Positions 32,336 through 41,979 of a stretch of DNA of 64,000 nt are shown here, piece after piece (position 1 is the stretch's first letter; every line of letters begins with the position of its first letter). Under the pieces are notes generated by a model. It did no database searches, had not been told where the DNA came from, and saw only the letters and a list, made by a program, of their open reading frames with translations. A program made the translations under genes and the position numbers. The DNA comes from Betaproteobacteria bacterium. Its GTDB lineage: Bacteria; Pseudomonadota; Gammaproteobacteria; Burkholderiales; Casimicrobiaceae. The stretch covers positions 51,076 to 115,075 of the forward strand of contig JADKEV010000021.1 of NCBI GenBank assembly GCA_016717855.1, in the 5' to 3' direction.

Positions 32336-32562
32336 ACTAGTTGGCGCGGCGGCACACGGGTCTTCGTCACTCCCCATCCTCACTTTGCCGGCGGACTTCG
32401 ACAGCCTGACTTTTTACGTTCGCGACCGCGATCCGTAAATACCCGATTGGGGTTGGGTGACTCCCCCGCAGGGAGGATTGACGATCGCTTTTCCGCCGTG
32501 GTACCTATCGAGGGCGCGAAAACAAGCCTTGTCCGAGGCGCAGGAAAATCAGCGGAGGTTCG

Positions 32563-33852
32563 ATGACGGCTCCAATTCCGACCAGCCAGACGATACTCGT
32601 CGTGGGTGGCGGCATCTCAGGCCTGACGGTCGCGCTCGAGGCGGCCGAATGCGGCAAGCAGGTGATCCTCGTCGAGAAACTGCCGACCCTGGGCGGGCGC
32701 ACGGCGCTCCTCTACCGCTACTTTCCCAAGCTGTGCCATCCGGTGTGCGGGCTGGAAATCAACCTGCGCCGCCTCAAGGGCAACCGCAACGTGCGGGTTC
32801 TGACCATGGCCGAAGTGGTCTCCATCACGGGCACGCGCGGCGACTACACGGCCACGCTCAGGATTTCGCCGCGCCACGTCACCGCGCAATGCACGGCCTG
32901 CGGGGATTGCGCAAAGGCGGTGAGCGCCGAGATTCCGAACCCGTACAACTACGGGCTGAACCAGATGAAGGCCGCGTACCTGCCGCACGCGATGGCCTAC
33001 CCGCAGCGCTACGTCGTCGATCCGTCGATCGTCGGCACGCCGGACGGGGAGAAGGCGAGGGCGGCCTGCAAGGTCGGCGCCATCGACCTCGACATGAAAG
33101 AGGAAATCATCGAGCTGAAGGTCGGCGCGGTGGCGTGGGCCACCGGCTGGCAGCCCTACGACGCGGCGAAGATCCAGCCCTACGGCTACGACCGGTTCGC
33201 CAACGTCGTCACCTCGGTCGAGTTCGAGCGCATGTGCGATCCGCACGGCCCGACCGGCGGCAAGATCCTGCGGCCGTTCGACGGCGAGCCCGCGACCAAC
33301 ATCGCGTTCATCCAGTGTGCCGGCTCGCGCGACGAGAACCACCTGCGCCATTGCTCGCGCATCTGCTGCATGGCGTCGCTGAAGCAGACGCAGTACGTGC
33401 GCGAGGCGTACGGCGAGGGCGGCAAGTCCACGATCTACTACATCGACATCCGCGCGATCGACCGCTTCGAGGACTTCTACAGGAAAGTGCTGCAGGATCC
33501 GACGGTCAGGTTCGTCAAGTCCAAGGTCGCGCGGATCGCGCAGGACGACAAGACCGGCGGGCTGATCCTGCACGGCGTCGACACCGAGGGCTATCACCGC
33601 TATGAAGCGCCGCACGACCTCGTCGTCCTCGCGGTCGGCATGGAGCCGTCCGTGAAGGGCGCCGACATTCCCGCCGAAGTCATCGCCGACTCCAGCGGCT
33701 TCCTCGAGGGCTCTTCGGGCGGCGGCATCTTCGGCGCCGGCTGCGCGTCCGGCGCGCTGGACGTCAACCGCTCGGTGCAGCAGGCGACGGCGACGGCGCT
33801 GCGGGCGATCCAGGTGGTCAACAAGGCGGCCGCGGCGGAGGTGGCGCGATGA
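32563..33852 (+). CDS. qmoA: QmoA, HdrA-like flavoprotein of the quinone-interacting complex
   Basis: A 429-residue FAD protein: TILVVGGGISGLTVALEAAE near the N-terminus, the HdrA-type motif LCHPVCGLEINL, CTACGDCAKAV, then QCAGSRDENHLRHCSRICC with the cluster cysteines, and a final GAGCASGALDVNRSVQQATA. This is the QmoA/HdrA fold without the extra ferredoxin domain. With QmoB it links APS reductase to the membrane quinone pool; in sulfur oxidisers electrons flow from AprBA. It is first in a four-gene operon; QmoB overlaps its stop by 4 bases. Confidence 0.9.
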   Translation: MTAPIPTSQTILVVGGGISGLTVALEAAECGKQVILVEKLPTLGGRTALLYRYFPKLCHPVCGLEINLRRLKGNRNVRVLTMAEVVSITGTRGDYTATLRISPRHVTAQCTACGDCAKAVSAEIPNPYNYGLNQMKAAYLPHAMAYPQRYVVDPSIVGTPDGEKARAACKVGAIDLDMKEEIIELKVGAVAWATGWQPYDAAKIQPYGYDRFANVVTSVEFERMCDPHGPTGGKILRPFDGEPATNIAFIQCAGSRDENHLRHCSRICCMASLKQTQYVREAYGEGGKSTIYYIDIRAIDRFEDFYRKVLQDPTVRFVKSKVARIAQDDKTGGLILHGVDTEGYHRYEAPHDLVVLAVGMEPSVKGADIPAEVIADSSGFLEGSSGGGIFGAGCASGALDVNRSVQQATATALRAIQVVNKAAAAEVAR

Positions 33853-36074
33853 GTGCAGTGGGCGAAATGAAGACGGCAGCCTACATCTGCCGCGGCTGCG
33901 GCATCGGCGAACGGCTGAACACGAAGCAGATGGCCATGGTCGCGCAGAAGGAAGGCAAGATGAAGGTGGTGCGCGAGCACGACTTCCTGTGCGACGCCTC
34001 CGGCGTGCAGATGATCCGCGACGACATCGCCAACGAGGCCGTCACCCACGTGATGATCGCCGCCTGTTCGCGCCGCGCCAAGACCGAGGCGTTCAATTTC
34101 CAGGACGTGCCGATGGCGCGCGCCAACATCCGCGAGGGCGTGATCTGGAGCCAGCCCGAAGGCGCCGCGGCGCAGGAAGTCACGCAGGACATGGCGGACG
34201 ACTACGTGCGCATGGGCTGCGCGGAAGTCAAGAAGATGAAGCTGCCCGCGGGCGCGCCCGTCGCGAGCCAGAACCGGCGCGTGCTGGTGGTCGGCGGCGG
34301 CATGTCCGGACTGACGGCCGCGCTGGAGTCCGCGGAGGCCGGCTTCGAGGCGGTCATCGTGGAAAAGCAGGGCGCACTGGGCGGTTGGGCGGCGCAGCTG
34401 TGGAAACGCGCCCCGTTTCGGTCGCCGTACACGGATCCTGTCGATACCGGCGTCGCCGAACTGGTCGCCAAGGTGACGAATCATCCGCGCATCGAGGTTC
34501 ACCTCAACGCGACCCTCGCGCAGACCAGCGGCGCGCCGGGGGCCTTCACGGTCCAGGTCGCGACCGAAAGCGGCGCGACGACCGCGCTGGAAGTGGGCGC
34601 GATCATCCAGGCCACCGGCTTCACGACCTACGACATCGCCAAGCTCCCCGAACTGGGCGGCGGCCAGCATCCGAATGTGGTGGACCAGGCCGGCCTCGAG
34701 GCGCTGGTCATCGCCGCCGCGCGGCAGGGCGTGCCGGTCAAGCGGCCTTCCGACGGCGGCGAAGTCAGGAGCGTGGTGTTCCTGCAGTGCGCCGGGCAGC
34801 GCGACGATTCCGGCAAGCATCTTCCTTATTGCTCGGGGCATTGCTGCAACACCAGCATCAAGCAGGCGATGTACTTCAAGGACGCCAATCCGGCCATCGA
34901 CACCGTGGTGCTGTACACGGACCTGCGCACGCCGGGCATGGGCGAGGACTTCTATCGCAGCGGGCAGACCAAGGGCGTCACGTTCACCAAGGGTCTGGCA
35001 TCCGGCGTCGCGGCCGCCGGCAATTCGTGCACGGTGCAGTTCCGCGATTTCATCCTCGACGAGGACACCAGCATCGAGGCCGACCTGGTCGTGCTGGCGA
35101 CCGGCCAGGTGCCGAACTCCGGCGTGAACATCGACATCCCCGAAGACCAGCAGCCCGCGGTCAAGCCGATTTCCATCCTCAACCTGACGTATCGGCAAGG
35201 CAAGGATCTGCCGCAGTTGAAGGACGGCCTGACCGATTCGCACTTCATCTGCTTCCCCTACGAGACGCGGCGCACCGGCATCTACGCGGCCGGCCCCGTG
35301 CGGCGGCCGATGGACATCGCGCAGGCGACCGAGGATGCGACCGGCGCCGCGCTCAAGGCGATCCAGGCGGTGGAGAACGCCGCGCTCGGGCGGGCGGCGC
35401 ATCCGCGGTCGGGCGACCTGTCGTATCCGATCGTCCCGCTCGAGGGCTGCACGCAGTGCAAGCGCTGTACCGTCGAATGCCCGTTCGGCGCCATCGATGA
35501 GGACGAAAAGCGCTTCCCGCTGTTCAACGAATCGCGCTGCCGCCGCTGCGGCACCTGCATGGGCGCGTGCCCGGTGCGCGTGATCTCGTTCGAGAACTAC
35601 TCCCCCGACACCGTCGGCAGCCAGATCAAGGCCATCGACATGCCGGACGAGTTTTCGGAGAAGCCGCGCATCCTGGTGCTGGCCTGCGAGAACGATGCCT
35701 ACCCGGCGCTGGACATGGCGGGCATGCAGCGCAACGTCTACAGCGCCTTCGTGCGCGTGATCCCGGTGCGCTGCCTGGGCTCGGTCAACACGGTCTGGAT
35801 CACCGATGCGTTGAACGGCGGCTGGGACGGCGTGATGATGCTGGGCTGCAAGCACGGCGACGACTACCAGTGCCATTTCGTCAAGGGCTCGGAGCTCGCC
35901 GGTTACCGGATGAGCAAGGTCGACGACACGCTCAAGCAGATGGGCCTGGAAACCGAGCGCGTGGCCAGCTACGAGGTCGCGATCACCGACATCGCGCGCG
36001 CGCCGCAGCTCATCAACGAATACGTCGCCAAAATCCAGGAAATCGGGATGAGCCCGATGAAGGGCTTTGCGTGA
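33849..36074 (+). CDS. qmoB: QmoB, HdrA-like flavoprotein with MvhD-like domain
   Basis: A 741-residue protein: an N-terminal part with CRGCGIGERLNTKQM and a HdrA-type FAD domain (RVLVVGGGMSGLTAALESAE near residue 140), CSGHCCNTSIKQAMYFKD, two ferredoxin motifs (CTQCKRCTVECPFGAID, CRRCGTCMGACPVR) and a C-terminal MvhD-like domain with VLACENDAYPALD and MLGCKHGDDYQC. This is QmoB architecture. Flavin in the QmoAB core could confurcate or relay electrons from APS reductase. It is overlapped by 4 bases with qmoA; hdrC follows 16 bases downstream. Confidence 0.9.
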   Translation: MSAVGEMKTAAYICRGCGIGERLNTKQMAMVAQKEGKMKVVREHDFLCDASGVQMIRDDIANEAVTHVMIAACSRRAKTEAFNFQDVPMARANIREGVIWSQPEGAAAQEVTQDMADDYVRMGCAEVKKMKLPAGAPVASQNRRVLVVGGGMSGLTAALESAEAGFEAVIVEKQGALGGWAAQLWKRAPFRSPYTDPVDTGVAELVAKVTNHPRIEVHLNATLAQTSGAPGAFTVQVATESGATTALEVGAIIQATGFTTYDIAKLPELGGGQHPNVVDQAGLEALVIAAARQGVPVKRPSDGGEVRSVVFLQCAGQRDDSGKHLPYCSGHCCNTSIKQAMYFKDANPAIDTVVLYTDLRTPGMGEDFYRSGQTKGVTFTKGLASGVAAAGNSCTVQFRDFILDEDTSIEADLVVLATGQVPNSGVNIDIPEDQQPAVKPISILNLTYRQGKDLPQLKDGLTDSHFICFPYETRRTGIYAAGPVRRPMDIAQATEDATGAALKAIQAVENAALGRAAHPRSGDLSYPIVPLEGCTQCKRCTVECPFGAIDEDEKRFPLFNESRCRRCGTCMGACPVRVISFENYSPDTVGSQIKAIDMPDEFSEKPRILVLACENDAYPALDMAGMQRNVYSAFVRVIPVRCLGSVNTVWITDALNGGWDGVMMLGCKHGDDYQCHFVKGSELAGYRMSKVDDTLKQMGLETERVASYEVAITDIARAPQLINEYVAKIQEIGMSPMKGFA

Positions 36075-36090
36075 AGCAGGCGAGGCACAC

Positions 36091-36714
36091 ATGAGCGATC
36101 CCAACGTCAGCGCCGTCGAGCAGTACCGCAACAACTTCCTGCGCGAAGTCGAGGAGAACGTCGACGAAGGCCAGTGGGTGAAGATGTGCATGCAATGCGG
36201 GGTGTGCGCGGGTTCGTGCCCGCTGGGCGAGCACTGGGAGCATTCGCCGCAAAAGCTGTTCATGATGATCCGCGCCGGCAAGCGCGAGGCGGTGCTCTCC
36301 ACCAACTCGATGTGGATGTGCACGTCCTGCTACAACTGCGTGGTGCGCTGCCCGCGCCAGCTGCCGATCACGCAGATCATGCACGGCCTCGCGGCGTACG
36401 CCCACCGGCTGGGACTGGCGCCGAAGATGCAGCCGACGCGCGATTTTTCCATCCAGTTCTGGGAAAACTGCACGCGCACCGGACGCGTCAACGAACTGCG
36501 CCTGACCATAGGCCTGTACTTTCGCGACGGGCTAGTGGCGGGATTCAAGAAGGGCTGGTCCATGCGCAACGTCGCCTTCGGGCTGCTGAAGGCGAAGCGG
36601 CTGAATCCGTTCGAGCTCTTCAAGGGGCACGAATGCAAGGACCGGAAGGGCATCCAGGCGATGCTGAAGAAGGCGAACGAGATCGACGCGCGGAAGAAGC
36701 GCCCGACCACCTGA
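36091..36714 (+). CDS. hdrC: HdrC-like iron-sulfur subunit of the Qmo complex
   Basis: A 207-residue protein with two [4Fe-4S] motifs, CMQCGVCAGSCPLGEHW near residue 32 and CTSCYNCVVRCPRQLPI near 80, and conserved HdrC-type helices thereafter. There are no transmembrane segments. Many Qmo complexes end with a membrane QmoC, a fusion of HdrC and a cytochrome b. Here separate soluble HdrC and HdrB follow qmoAB, the arrangement reported for Thiobacillus and for Gram-positive sulfate reducers. How it reaches quinone is therefore open. The ATG at 36091 is chosen over the one at 36067 because it begins the family sequence. Confidence 0.85.
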   Translation: MSDPNVSAVEQYRNNFLREVEENVDEGQWVKMCMQCGVCAGSCPLGEHWEHSPQKLFMMIRAGKREAVLSTNSMWMCTSCYNCVVRCPRQLPITQIMHGLAAYAHRLGLAPKMQPTRDFSIQFWENCTRTGRVNELRLTIGLYFRDGLVAGFKKGWSMRNVAFGLLKAKRLNPFELFKGHECKDRKGIQAMLKKANEIDARKKRPTT

Positions 36715-36724
36715 GGAGACGAAC

Positions 36725-37642
36725 ATGGCCAAGAAGGAGTACGCGTTCTACCCGGGATGTTCGTCGCAGTTGAAGGCGTCGGCATCCAACTACCTGGTCT
36801 CGGTCAACGCCATGTGCCAGACGCTGGACGTCAAGCTGACCCCGATCCCGGACTGGAACTGCTGCACCGCGTCGATCGCCTATGCGCCATCGAGCGAGCT
36901 GTCGCGCCACGTGATGAACGCGCGCAACTTCGCGCTCGCCGAGACGCACCTGCCCGGGCAGGACATCGTCGCCACGTGCGCCGCCTGCTGGCTGAACGCG
37001 CGCGAGTCCAAGGAAAAACTCGACGGCAGCGCGCAGCTGCTGGCGGACGCCAACGAGGCGCTGAAGGAAGCGGGACTCAAGTACCAGGCCAAGGCCGAAG
37101 TCCGGCACATGGTCGAGGTGCTGATCGAGGATTTCGGCTACGACGAGCTGGGCAAGCATGTGGTCAAGCCGCTCGATGGCATCAAGTTCGCCGGTTACGT
37201 CGGCTGCCAGACCAACCGCCCGTTCGGCATCGACGGCGAGTCGTTCGAGAATCCGAAGTACCTGGACAAGCTGGTGGAAACCGTCGGCGGGGAAGCCGCC
37301 GCCGGGTACGAACAGAAAGTAACCTGCTGCGGCGGAGCGTTGGCGTTCTCCGAGCCGGAGAAGAGCCAGAAGCAGATCAAGGACATCGTCGAGGCGGCGT
37401 ACGACCACGGCGCCGACATGATCGTCACGCCTTGCCCGCTGTGCCAGGCGAACGTCGAGGTCTATCAGGCCGACATCAACAAGCGCTACGGCACCAAGCT
37501 CAACATGCCGGTCACCTACTACAGCCAGTTGATGACCGTCGCCTACGGCGGGACCGCGAAGCAGGCCGGGCTGGACGGGCACATCATCCAGCCGAAGAAG
37601 CTGCAGGACATCGCGGTGCGGGTAGTGAACACGAAGAAGTAG
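36725..37642 (+). CDS. hdrB: HdrB-like CCG-domain subunit
   Basis: A 305-residue protein with two CCG domains: AFYPGCSSQLKASA at the N-terminus, DWNCCTASIAYAP near residue 42 and VATCAACWLNA near 82 for the first, then YVGCQTNRPFG, CCGGALAFSEPEKSQ and PCPLCQANVEVY for the second. HdrB holds non-cubane [4Fe-4S] clusters that act at the disulfide site in heterodisulfide reductase. In this operon it is expected to pass electrons between QmoAB and a quinone or thiol partner. The stop codon lies within a palindromic repeat (37639). Confidence 0.85.
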   Translation: MAKKEYAFYPGCSSQLKASASNYLVSVNAMCQTLDVKLTPIPDWNCCTASIAYAPSSELSRHVMNARNFALAETHLPGQDIVATCAACWLNARESKEKLDGSAQLLADANEALKEAGLKYQAKAEVRHMVEVLIEDFGYDELGKHVVKPLDGIKFAGYVGCQTNRPFGIDGESFENPKYLDKLVETVGGEAAAGYEQKVTCCGGALAFSEPEKSQKQIKDIVEAAYDHGADMIVTPCPLCQANVEVYQADINKRYGTKLNMPVTYYSQLMTVAYGGTAKQAGLDGHIIQPKKLQDIAVRVVNTKK

Positions 37643-37778
37643 GATGGGTGGAGCGCAGCGATACCCATCGTGCCGGTTCGAGCAGGACTCTTCGTGTGGC
37701 GGCCATGGGAAAGCGCGTCGCTTGGCTGGTTCCATACGATCCGACGAGATGGGTATCGCTACGCTCCACCCATCCTAC
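37639..37778. repeat. Inverted pair of the 31-bp dispersed repeat (copy 3)
   Basis: Units at 37639-37669 and, reversed, at 37748-37778 enclose about 78 bases. The first unit contains the stop codon of hdrB. The spacer is related to that of copy 1 (747-885). Confidence 0.85.
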
Positions 37779-37825
37779 GGACGGTGGCCGCAGGAATCTT
37801 CGATACATAGCTAGACGGAACCACC

Positions 37826-38455
37826 ATGATCACAGACACCGAACGCTTCAACCGCGCCATTGCCGCCTTCGACGCCGCCAATGCGCAGGACCCCCATCTC
37901 GAGAGCGCCGGCGGCCGGGAGCATCCGAAGGAACTGCTCTACGCGGAACGGATGAGCGCAATGCTGGAGCGCTACGCGCCGGATGCGTCCGAGGCGCTGC
38001 GCCTGGCGGTGCGCTGCCAGCACATCCAGCGCTGGAAGATCCCCCGTTCCGACTATCCGAAGACGCCGCAGGGTTACCAGCAGTGGCGCGGCCGGCTGAT
38101 GAAGTTTCACGCCGACACCGCCGGCGCGATCCTGCGCGAATGCGGCTACGACGATGCAATGACTGCGCAGGTCCAGGCGCTGTTGAGAAAGCGGGAGCTG
38201 AAGAGCAATCCGGAAACGCAAACCCTGGAGGACGTGATCGACCTGGTCTTCCTGGAGTGCTATCTGGCGGACTTCGTCGCCAGCCACGGCGAGTACGACG
38301 CGGCGAAGTGGACCGACATCCTGCACAAGACCGCGCTGAAAATGTCGGCCAAGGGCCGGTCGGCGGCGCTGACCATGATCGCGTTGCCGGAGCATCTGGC
38401 GCCGCTGGTGCGTGAGGTGCTGGGCGCCGTGGGGCCGGCGGTGGTCGCGAGCTGA
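37826..38455 (+). CDS. DUF4202 family protein
   Basis: A 209-residue soluble protein matching DUF4202: FNRAIAAFDAANAQDPHLES at the start, LYAERMSAMLERYAPDASEA, ALRLAVRCQHIQRWKIPRSD, YPKTPQGYQQWRGRL, and DLVFLECYLADFVASHGEYD. The family has HD-like conserved His/Asp (AVRCQHIQRW, KFHAD) and is frequently found near sulfur or phosphorus metabolism genes, but no activity is known. It may form one transcript with the qmo-hdr genes, though a repeat pair lies between. Confidence 0.8.
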   Translation: MITDTERFNRAIAAFDAANAQDPHLESAGGREHPKELLYAERMSAMLERYAPDASEALRLAVRCQHIQRWKIPRSDYPKTPQGYQQWRGRLMKFHADTAGAILRECGYDDAMTAQVQALLRKRELKSNPETQTLEDVIDLVFLECYLADFVASHGEYDAAKWTDILHKTALKMSAKGRSAALTMIALPEHLAPLVREVLGAVGPAVVAS

Positions 38456-38610
38456 GCCGTTTGCTGCGCTACGCCGCGCGGGCCGGGAAAGTTATCGGCT
38501 GGCTCTGACCGAAATCAAGGATTCCACACTGCGGCAGGCGTACTGTGGAGCATAGCCCCGCGCAGCACGCCGGTTCGACCTTCGACCGGGTTGCGCCAGA
38601 GGAGAGACAA

Positions 38611-39888
38611 ATGGCACACGTCGTAATCGTCGGCGCCGGCATCGGCGGCATGCCCATGGCGTATCACATGCGCGAAGAGGCGAGGAAAGAGGACCGCATC
38701 ACGGTCATTTCCAATGGTCCAAGATTCCATTTCGTGCCATCCAATCCGTGGGTGGCCGTCGACTGGCGCAAGCAGAGCGACATCGAACTGGAAATCGGAC
38801 CGGCGCTGGCAAGGAAGAAGATCGACTTTATTCCGATTGGCGCCAGGCGCGTCCATCCGGAGAAGAACCAGGTCGAGCTCGACGACGGCCGCAATGTCGA
38901 CTATGACTATCTGGTGATCGCCACTGGACCCAAGCTGGCCTTTGACGAGATCGAGGGCCTTGGGCCGAAGGGCCATACGCAGTCCGTCTGCCATGTTGAC
39001 CACGCGGTGGCCGCCGAAAAAGCGTGGCAGGAATTTGTCAAGGCGCCGGGCCACATCGTGATCGGAGCGGTGCAGGGCGCTTCGTGCTATGGCCCCGCCT
39101 ACGAATTCGCGATGATCATGGACGCCGACTTGCGCAGGCGCAAGATTCGCGACAAGGTGCCGATGACGTTCGTCACCGCCGAGCCTTACATCGGGCATCT
39201 CGGCCTGGGCGGCGTCGGTGACTCCAAGGGGTTGATGGAATCGGTCATGCGCGACCGCCACATCAAATGGATCTGCAACGCCAAGGTCACCAAGGTTGAG
39301 GCCGGCAAGATGTTCGTCGCGGAGCACAACGAGGACGGCGCGGTGAAGAAGGAGCATGTGCTCGACTTTAAGTATTCGATGATGCTGCCGGCGTTCAAGG
39401 GTGTCGACGCCGTTTTCGGCATCGATGGCCTGACCAACCCGCGCGGCTTCATCCTGATCGACGAACATCAGCGCAATCCGAAGTTCAGGAATGTCTACTC
39501 GATCGGCGTCTGCGTCGCGATTCCGCCTGTGGAAGCCACGCCGGTGCCGGTGGGCGCGCCCAAGACCGGCTACATGATCGAGTCGATGGTCAGCGCTACT
39601 GCGCTCAACATCCGCGAGGAACTCGATGGCAAGGAACCGAGCCACAAGGCGACGTGGAATGCCGTGTGTCTTGCTGACTTCGGCGATACCGGCGCCGCGT
39701 TCGTCGCCTTGCCGCAGATACCGCCACGCAACGTAAGTTGGTTCACCGAAGGCAAGTGGGTGCACCTGGCGAAGGTGGCGTTCGAGAAGTACTTCATCCG
39801 CAAGATGAAGACTGGCAGCACCGAACCGCTGTTTGAAAAGATCTTCATGAACGCGATCGGCGTCATGAAGCTCAAGGACAAGAAATGA
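38611..39888 (+). CDS. sqr: Sulfide:quinone oxidoreductase-like FAD protein
   Basis: A 425-residue flavoprotein: dinucleotide fold HVVIVGAGIGGMPMAYHMRE, the FCSD/SQR motif FVPSNPWVAVDWR, VIATGPKLAFDEIEGLGP, a cysteine in AVQGASCYGPAYEF near residue 160 and one in YSIGVCVAIPPVEA near 300, the two expected redox cysteines. SQR oxidises sulfide to polysulfide/sulfur and reduces ubiquinone at the membrane. The start at 38611 has GAGGAGAG eight bases upstream; the frame extends to 38545 without family sequence. It stands between DUF4202 and two small transporter remnants. Confidence 0.85.
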   Translation: MAHVVIVGAGIGGMPMAYHMREEARKEDRITVISNGPRFHFVPSNPWVAVDWRKQSDIELEIGPALARKKIDFIPIGARRVHPEKNQVELDDGRNVDYDYLVIATGPKLAFDEIEGLGPKGHTQSVCHVDHAVAAEKAWQEFVKAPGHIVIGAVQGASCYGPAYEFAMIMDADLRRRKIRDKVPMTFVTAEPYIGHLGLGGVGDSKGLMESVMRDRHIKWICNAKVTKVEAGKMFVAEHNEDGAVKKEHVLDFKYSMMLPAFKGVDAVFGIDGLTNPRGFILIDEHQRNPKFRNVYSIGVCVAIPPVEATPVPVGAPKTGYMIESMVSATALNIREELDGKEPSHKATWNAVCLADFGDTGAAFVALPQIPPRNVSWFTEGKWVHLAKVAFEKYFIRKMKTGSTEPLFEKIFMNAIGVMKLKDKK

Positions 39889-40057
39889 GTCTGTAGCGGA
39901 TCGGGCGCGGAATTGCCGCGACGGCGGCTCCCATCATCAGGAAGACGTCGAATTCGTGCAGCAGGAGCATTTCGTGGATCACGTCGTACTCGGTCAGCCG
40001 GGACCAGCCGAGCACAAAGCCGAACCCAACACCGAAGAGCAGGCCGGCGGCTCTCAT
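39872..40057 (-). pseudogene. Short YeeE/DUF6691-like membrane fragment
   Basis: A 61-residue reading: MRAAGLLFGVGFGFVLGWSR, then LTEYDVIHEMLLLHEFDVFL. This is the start of half-size YeeE/DUF6691 proteins, normally about 140 residues, but it runs into the convergent sqr end and stops within 16 bases of overlap. So the gene looks cut short. Its start overlaps the stop of the neighbouring fragment (ATGA). Confidence 0.55.
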
Positions 40058-40263
40058 GGCGCACCGCCGATCCACAGCGCCAGAAGATTGGCGGTGGCGA
40101 CGGCCGCACCCATGAACGTCATCGTGCAGACAATGCTGGCCGTGGATCCCATGCCACCGAGGGCTCCCAGCGGCTTGTTGATCGCCCATAGCAGGCCCGC
40201 GACAAGCAGGCCGAGCAGCGGTCCGGCGATGAACCAGGGACATCGCGTCGCGAAGATATCCAT
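40054..40263 (-). pseudogene. Short YeeE/YedE-like membrane fragment
   Basis: A 69-residue protein with two membrane segments (FIAGPLLGLLVAGLLWAINK, then IVCTMTFMGAAVATANLLAL). The first segment is the typical start of half-size YeeE/YedE proteins, which are about twice this length; the middle with the conserved GGC motif is absent. With the overlapping fragment downstream it marks a decayed transporter pair. Confidence 0.55.
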
Positions 40264-40402
40264 GTTGCCTCCCTGTCGATGATCAGCCCCGTGCGGGTGA
40301 CCTTGTCGTCCTGCCTTCCCGATGTGGACCGGAAGTTGACCCTATGCCGGGTTCAGCCGCGGGTGGGTCTCTTCACCGACCCACCAGACGACGAACCCGG
40401 AC

Positions 40403-41017
40403 CTACTCGACCTTGCAAAAGCAGTACAGGAACTGCTGGGTCGTGCCGAACGGCGTCTGGTGCAGCTCCGTCGCGCTTTCGATCAGGCGGAAGCGGGCGC
40501 CGAACTCGCCGTGCAGGGAGCCGGCGTCGTAGCGTATGACGTCGAGGCCGCTGCATTTGACCGGGCCTTCGGGCCCGAAGGTCGCGACGATGACGTGCCC
40601 GCCGGGCTTCACCGAGAGGGCGACCTGCCGCACGTAGGCCGTGCGCTGGTCCGGCGCGGTGAGGAAGTTTAAGACGGCACGATCGTGCCAGACATAGTAA
40701 GCCTGCGGCGGCAGTTCCGCCGCGGTGACATCGGCGACCAGCCACGTCACCTGCCGGCCCGCCTCCCCGGTGCGCGCGCGGGCGACTTCGATCGCGGTCG
40801 GCGAGATGTCGAGGACGCTCACATTCCGGTAGCCGCCGGCGAGCAGGTCGTCGACCAGCGTGGACTCGCCGCCGCCGACGTCGATGATGGCCGCCGACCG
40901 GTCGGGCGCCGCGCGCTCGATGAGCGCCAGCGAGCGTTCGAGATGCGCGCGATACCAGCTCACCGCATCGGGCGCCTTGGTGCTATAGACCTTGTCCCAA
41001 TGGCCTTGTTCGTTCAA
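40403..41017 (-). CDS. Class I SAM-dependent methyltransferase
   Basis: About 204 residues: HWDKVYSTKAPDAVSWYRAH at the start, then motif I AAIIDVGGGESTLVDDLLAG, VSVLDISPTAIEVARART, WLVADVTAAELPPQAYYVWH, DRAVLNFLTAPDQRTAYVRQ and GGHVIVATFGPEGPVKCSGL. This is the 'DUxx/thiopurine-like' group of small methyltransferases that often handle thiols or metalloids. The TTG at 41017 has GGGAGAC eight bases upstream and fits the family's length; an ATG at 41074 adds 19 unlikely residues. Substrate unknown; it overlaps nothing and ends near the YeeE fragments. Confidence 0.8.
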   Translation of the reverse strand: MNEQGHWDKVYSTKAPDAVSWYRAHLERSLALIERAAPDRSAAIIDVGGGESTLVDDLLAGGYRNVSVLDISPTAIEVARARTGEAGRQVTWLVADVTAAELPPQAYYVWHDRAVLNFLTAPDQRTAYVRQVALSVKPGGHVIVATFGPEGPVKCSGLDVIRYDAGSLHGEFGARFRLIESATELHQTPFGTTQQFLYCFCKVE

Positions 41018-41070
41018 GGTGTCTCCCTTCCCGCGCGGATCAGGCCGGCGCCGGCTACCGTCGCACCCGG

Positions 41071-41961
41071 TCACTCATCCGGATTCTCGTACATCCCGTC
41101 CCTCTCCGCTGCCCGCCGCTCCGCGGCCTCGATCTCCATCCGCTGCGCCTTTGCCTGATGGCGCAAGCGCCGCTGCTCCACCGCCTCGTGGCGCATCGAG
41201 ATCGATTCATCGCCGAACAACACCTGCATCAGGAAGCGGAATCCGAACAGCATCAGCTCGGTGTCGTCGCCGAGGATCTTCTCCAGCGTTTCCGGAGGCA
41301 GGTCGTAGAGATCGTTGAAGCCATCGCTGGCCACGAACGGCCGGAAGCGGTCGATGTCGTAGCAGGCCATGAAGAACAGCTGCCGGCTGCGCACCGAGGG
41401 CTTGCCTATCGTGGGACCCGACGACTTCTTCTTCAGGACGAGCTGGCGCCAGCCGCGCGCGAGTTCGTCGTACTCGACCAGGCCCTGTTCCTTGCGGTAG
41501 TCGTCGACGGTGATCGGGCGCGGCTCGTTGTGGCCCAGGCAGTGCGTTTCCCTGACCAGCGCGTAGGAATCGCGGTCGGTGGACTCGTCCTGCCGCCGCA
41601 GCGACAGCAATGCCACCGGATAGTAGCGGCAGGCGGTCGGCCGGTCTTCGTAGACGCTGCATCCTTCGGGGGTCATGAACTGGCACGCCGTGCCGTTCTC
41701 GACCGGGCGCAGCTTCACGCCCGCGATGCTGTCCCGCTCCATTTCGTAGGGCACGGTGTACTTCTGCAGGAATTCGCCCGACGAGATCCCGAAGCGGTGC
41801 TTCAGCCGCAGGATGTCGTACGGCGTGAGCGAGATGTCGATGTTGCTGCAACAGGCGTTCCAGCAGGCGATGCCCTTCCGGCATTGGAAACGGATCTGCT
41901 TCGCGCCGTCGAAAGTCTGCGGCAGGACCGGGCTGTCGGGGGGCGGGTGGTTTTCTGCCAT
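41071..41961 (-). CDS. YkgJ-family zinc/iron-chelating cysteine-cluster protein
   Basis: A 296-residue protein with the YkgJ (CxxxCxxCC-type) cluster: IRFQCRKGIACWNACCSNID near residue 22, then GTACQFMTPEGCSVYEDRPT and ACRYYPVALLSLR near 95. These cysteines can hold a zinc or iron-sulfur centre. Later cysteines lie in VRETHCLGHNEP. The C-terminal tail is a charged helix (EQRRLRHQAKAQRMEIEAAE). Function is unknown in most members. It sits 176 bases after aprA on the same strand but is separated by a repeat pair. Confidence 0.8.
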   Translation of the reverse strand: MAENHPPPDSPVLPQTFDGAKQIRFQCRKGIACWNACCSNIDISLTPYDILRLKHRFGISSGEFLQKYTVPYEMERDSIAGVKLRPVENGTACQFMTPEGCSVYEDRPTACRYYPVALLSLRRQDESTDRDSYALVRETHCLGHNEPRPITVDDYRKEQGLVEYDELARGWRQLVLKKKSSGPTIGKPSVRSRQLFFMACYDIDRFRPFVASDGFNDLYDLPPETLEKILGDDTELMLFGFRFLMQVLFGDESISMRHEAVEQRRLRHQAKAQRMEIEAAERRAAERDGMYENPDE

Positions 41962-41979
41962 GGAATGGTCCGTAGCTCC

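Noticed and set aside
33600..36323. A minus-strand open frame of about 900 codons opposite qmoA/qmoB/hdrC
   Set aside because: The plus strand has unmistakable QmoB and HdrC motifs with ATGA coupling; the minus frame has none.
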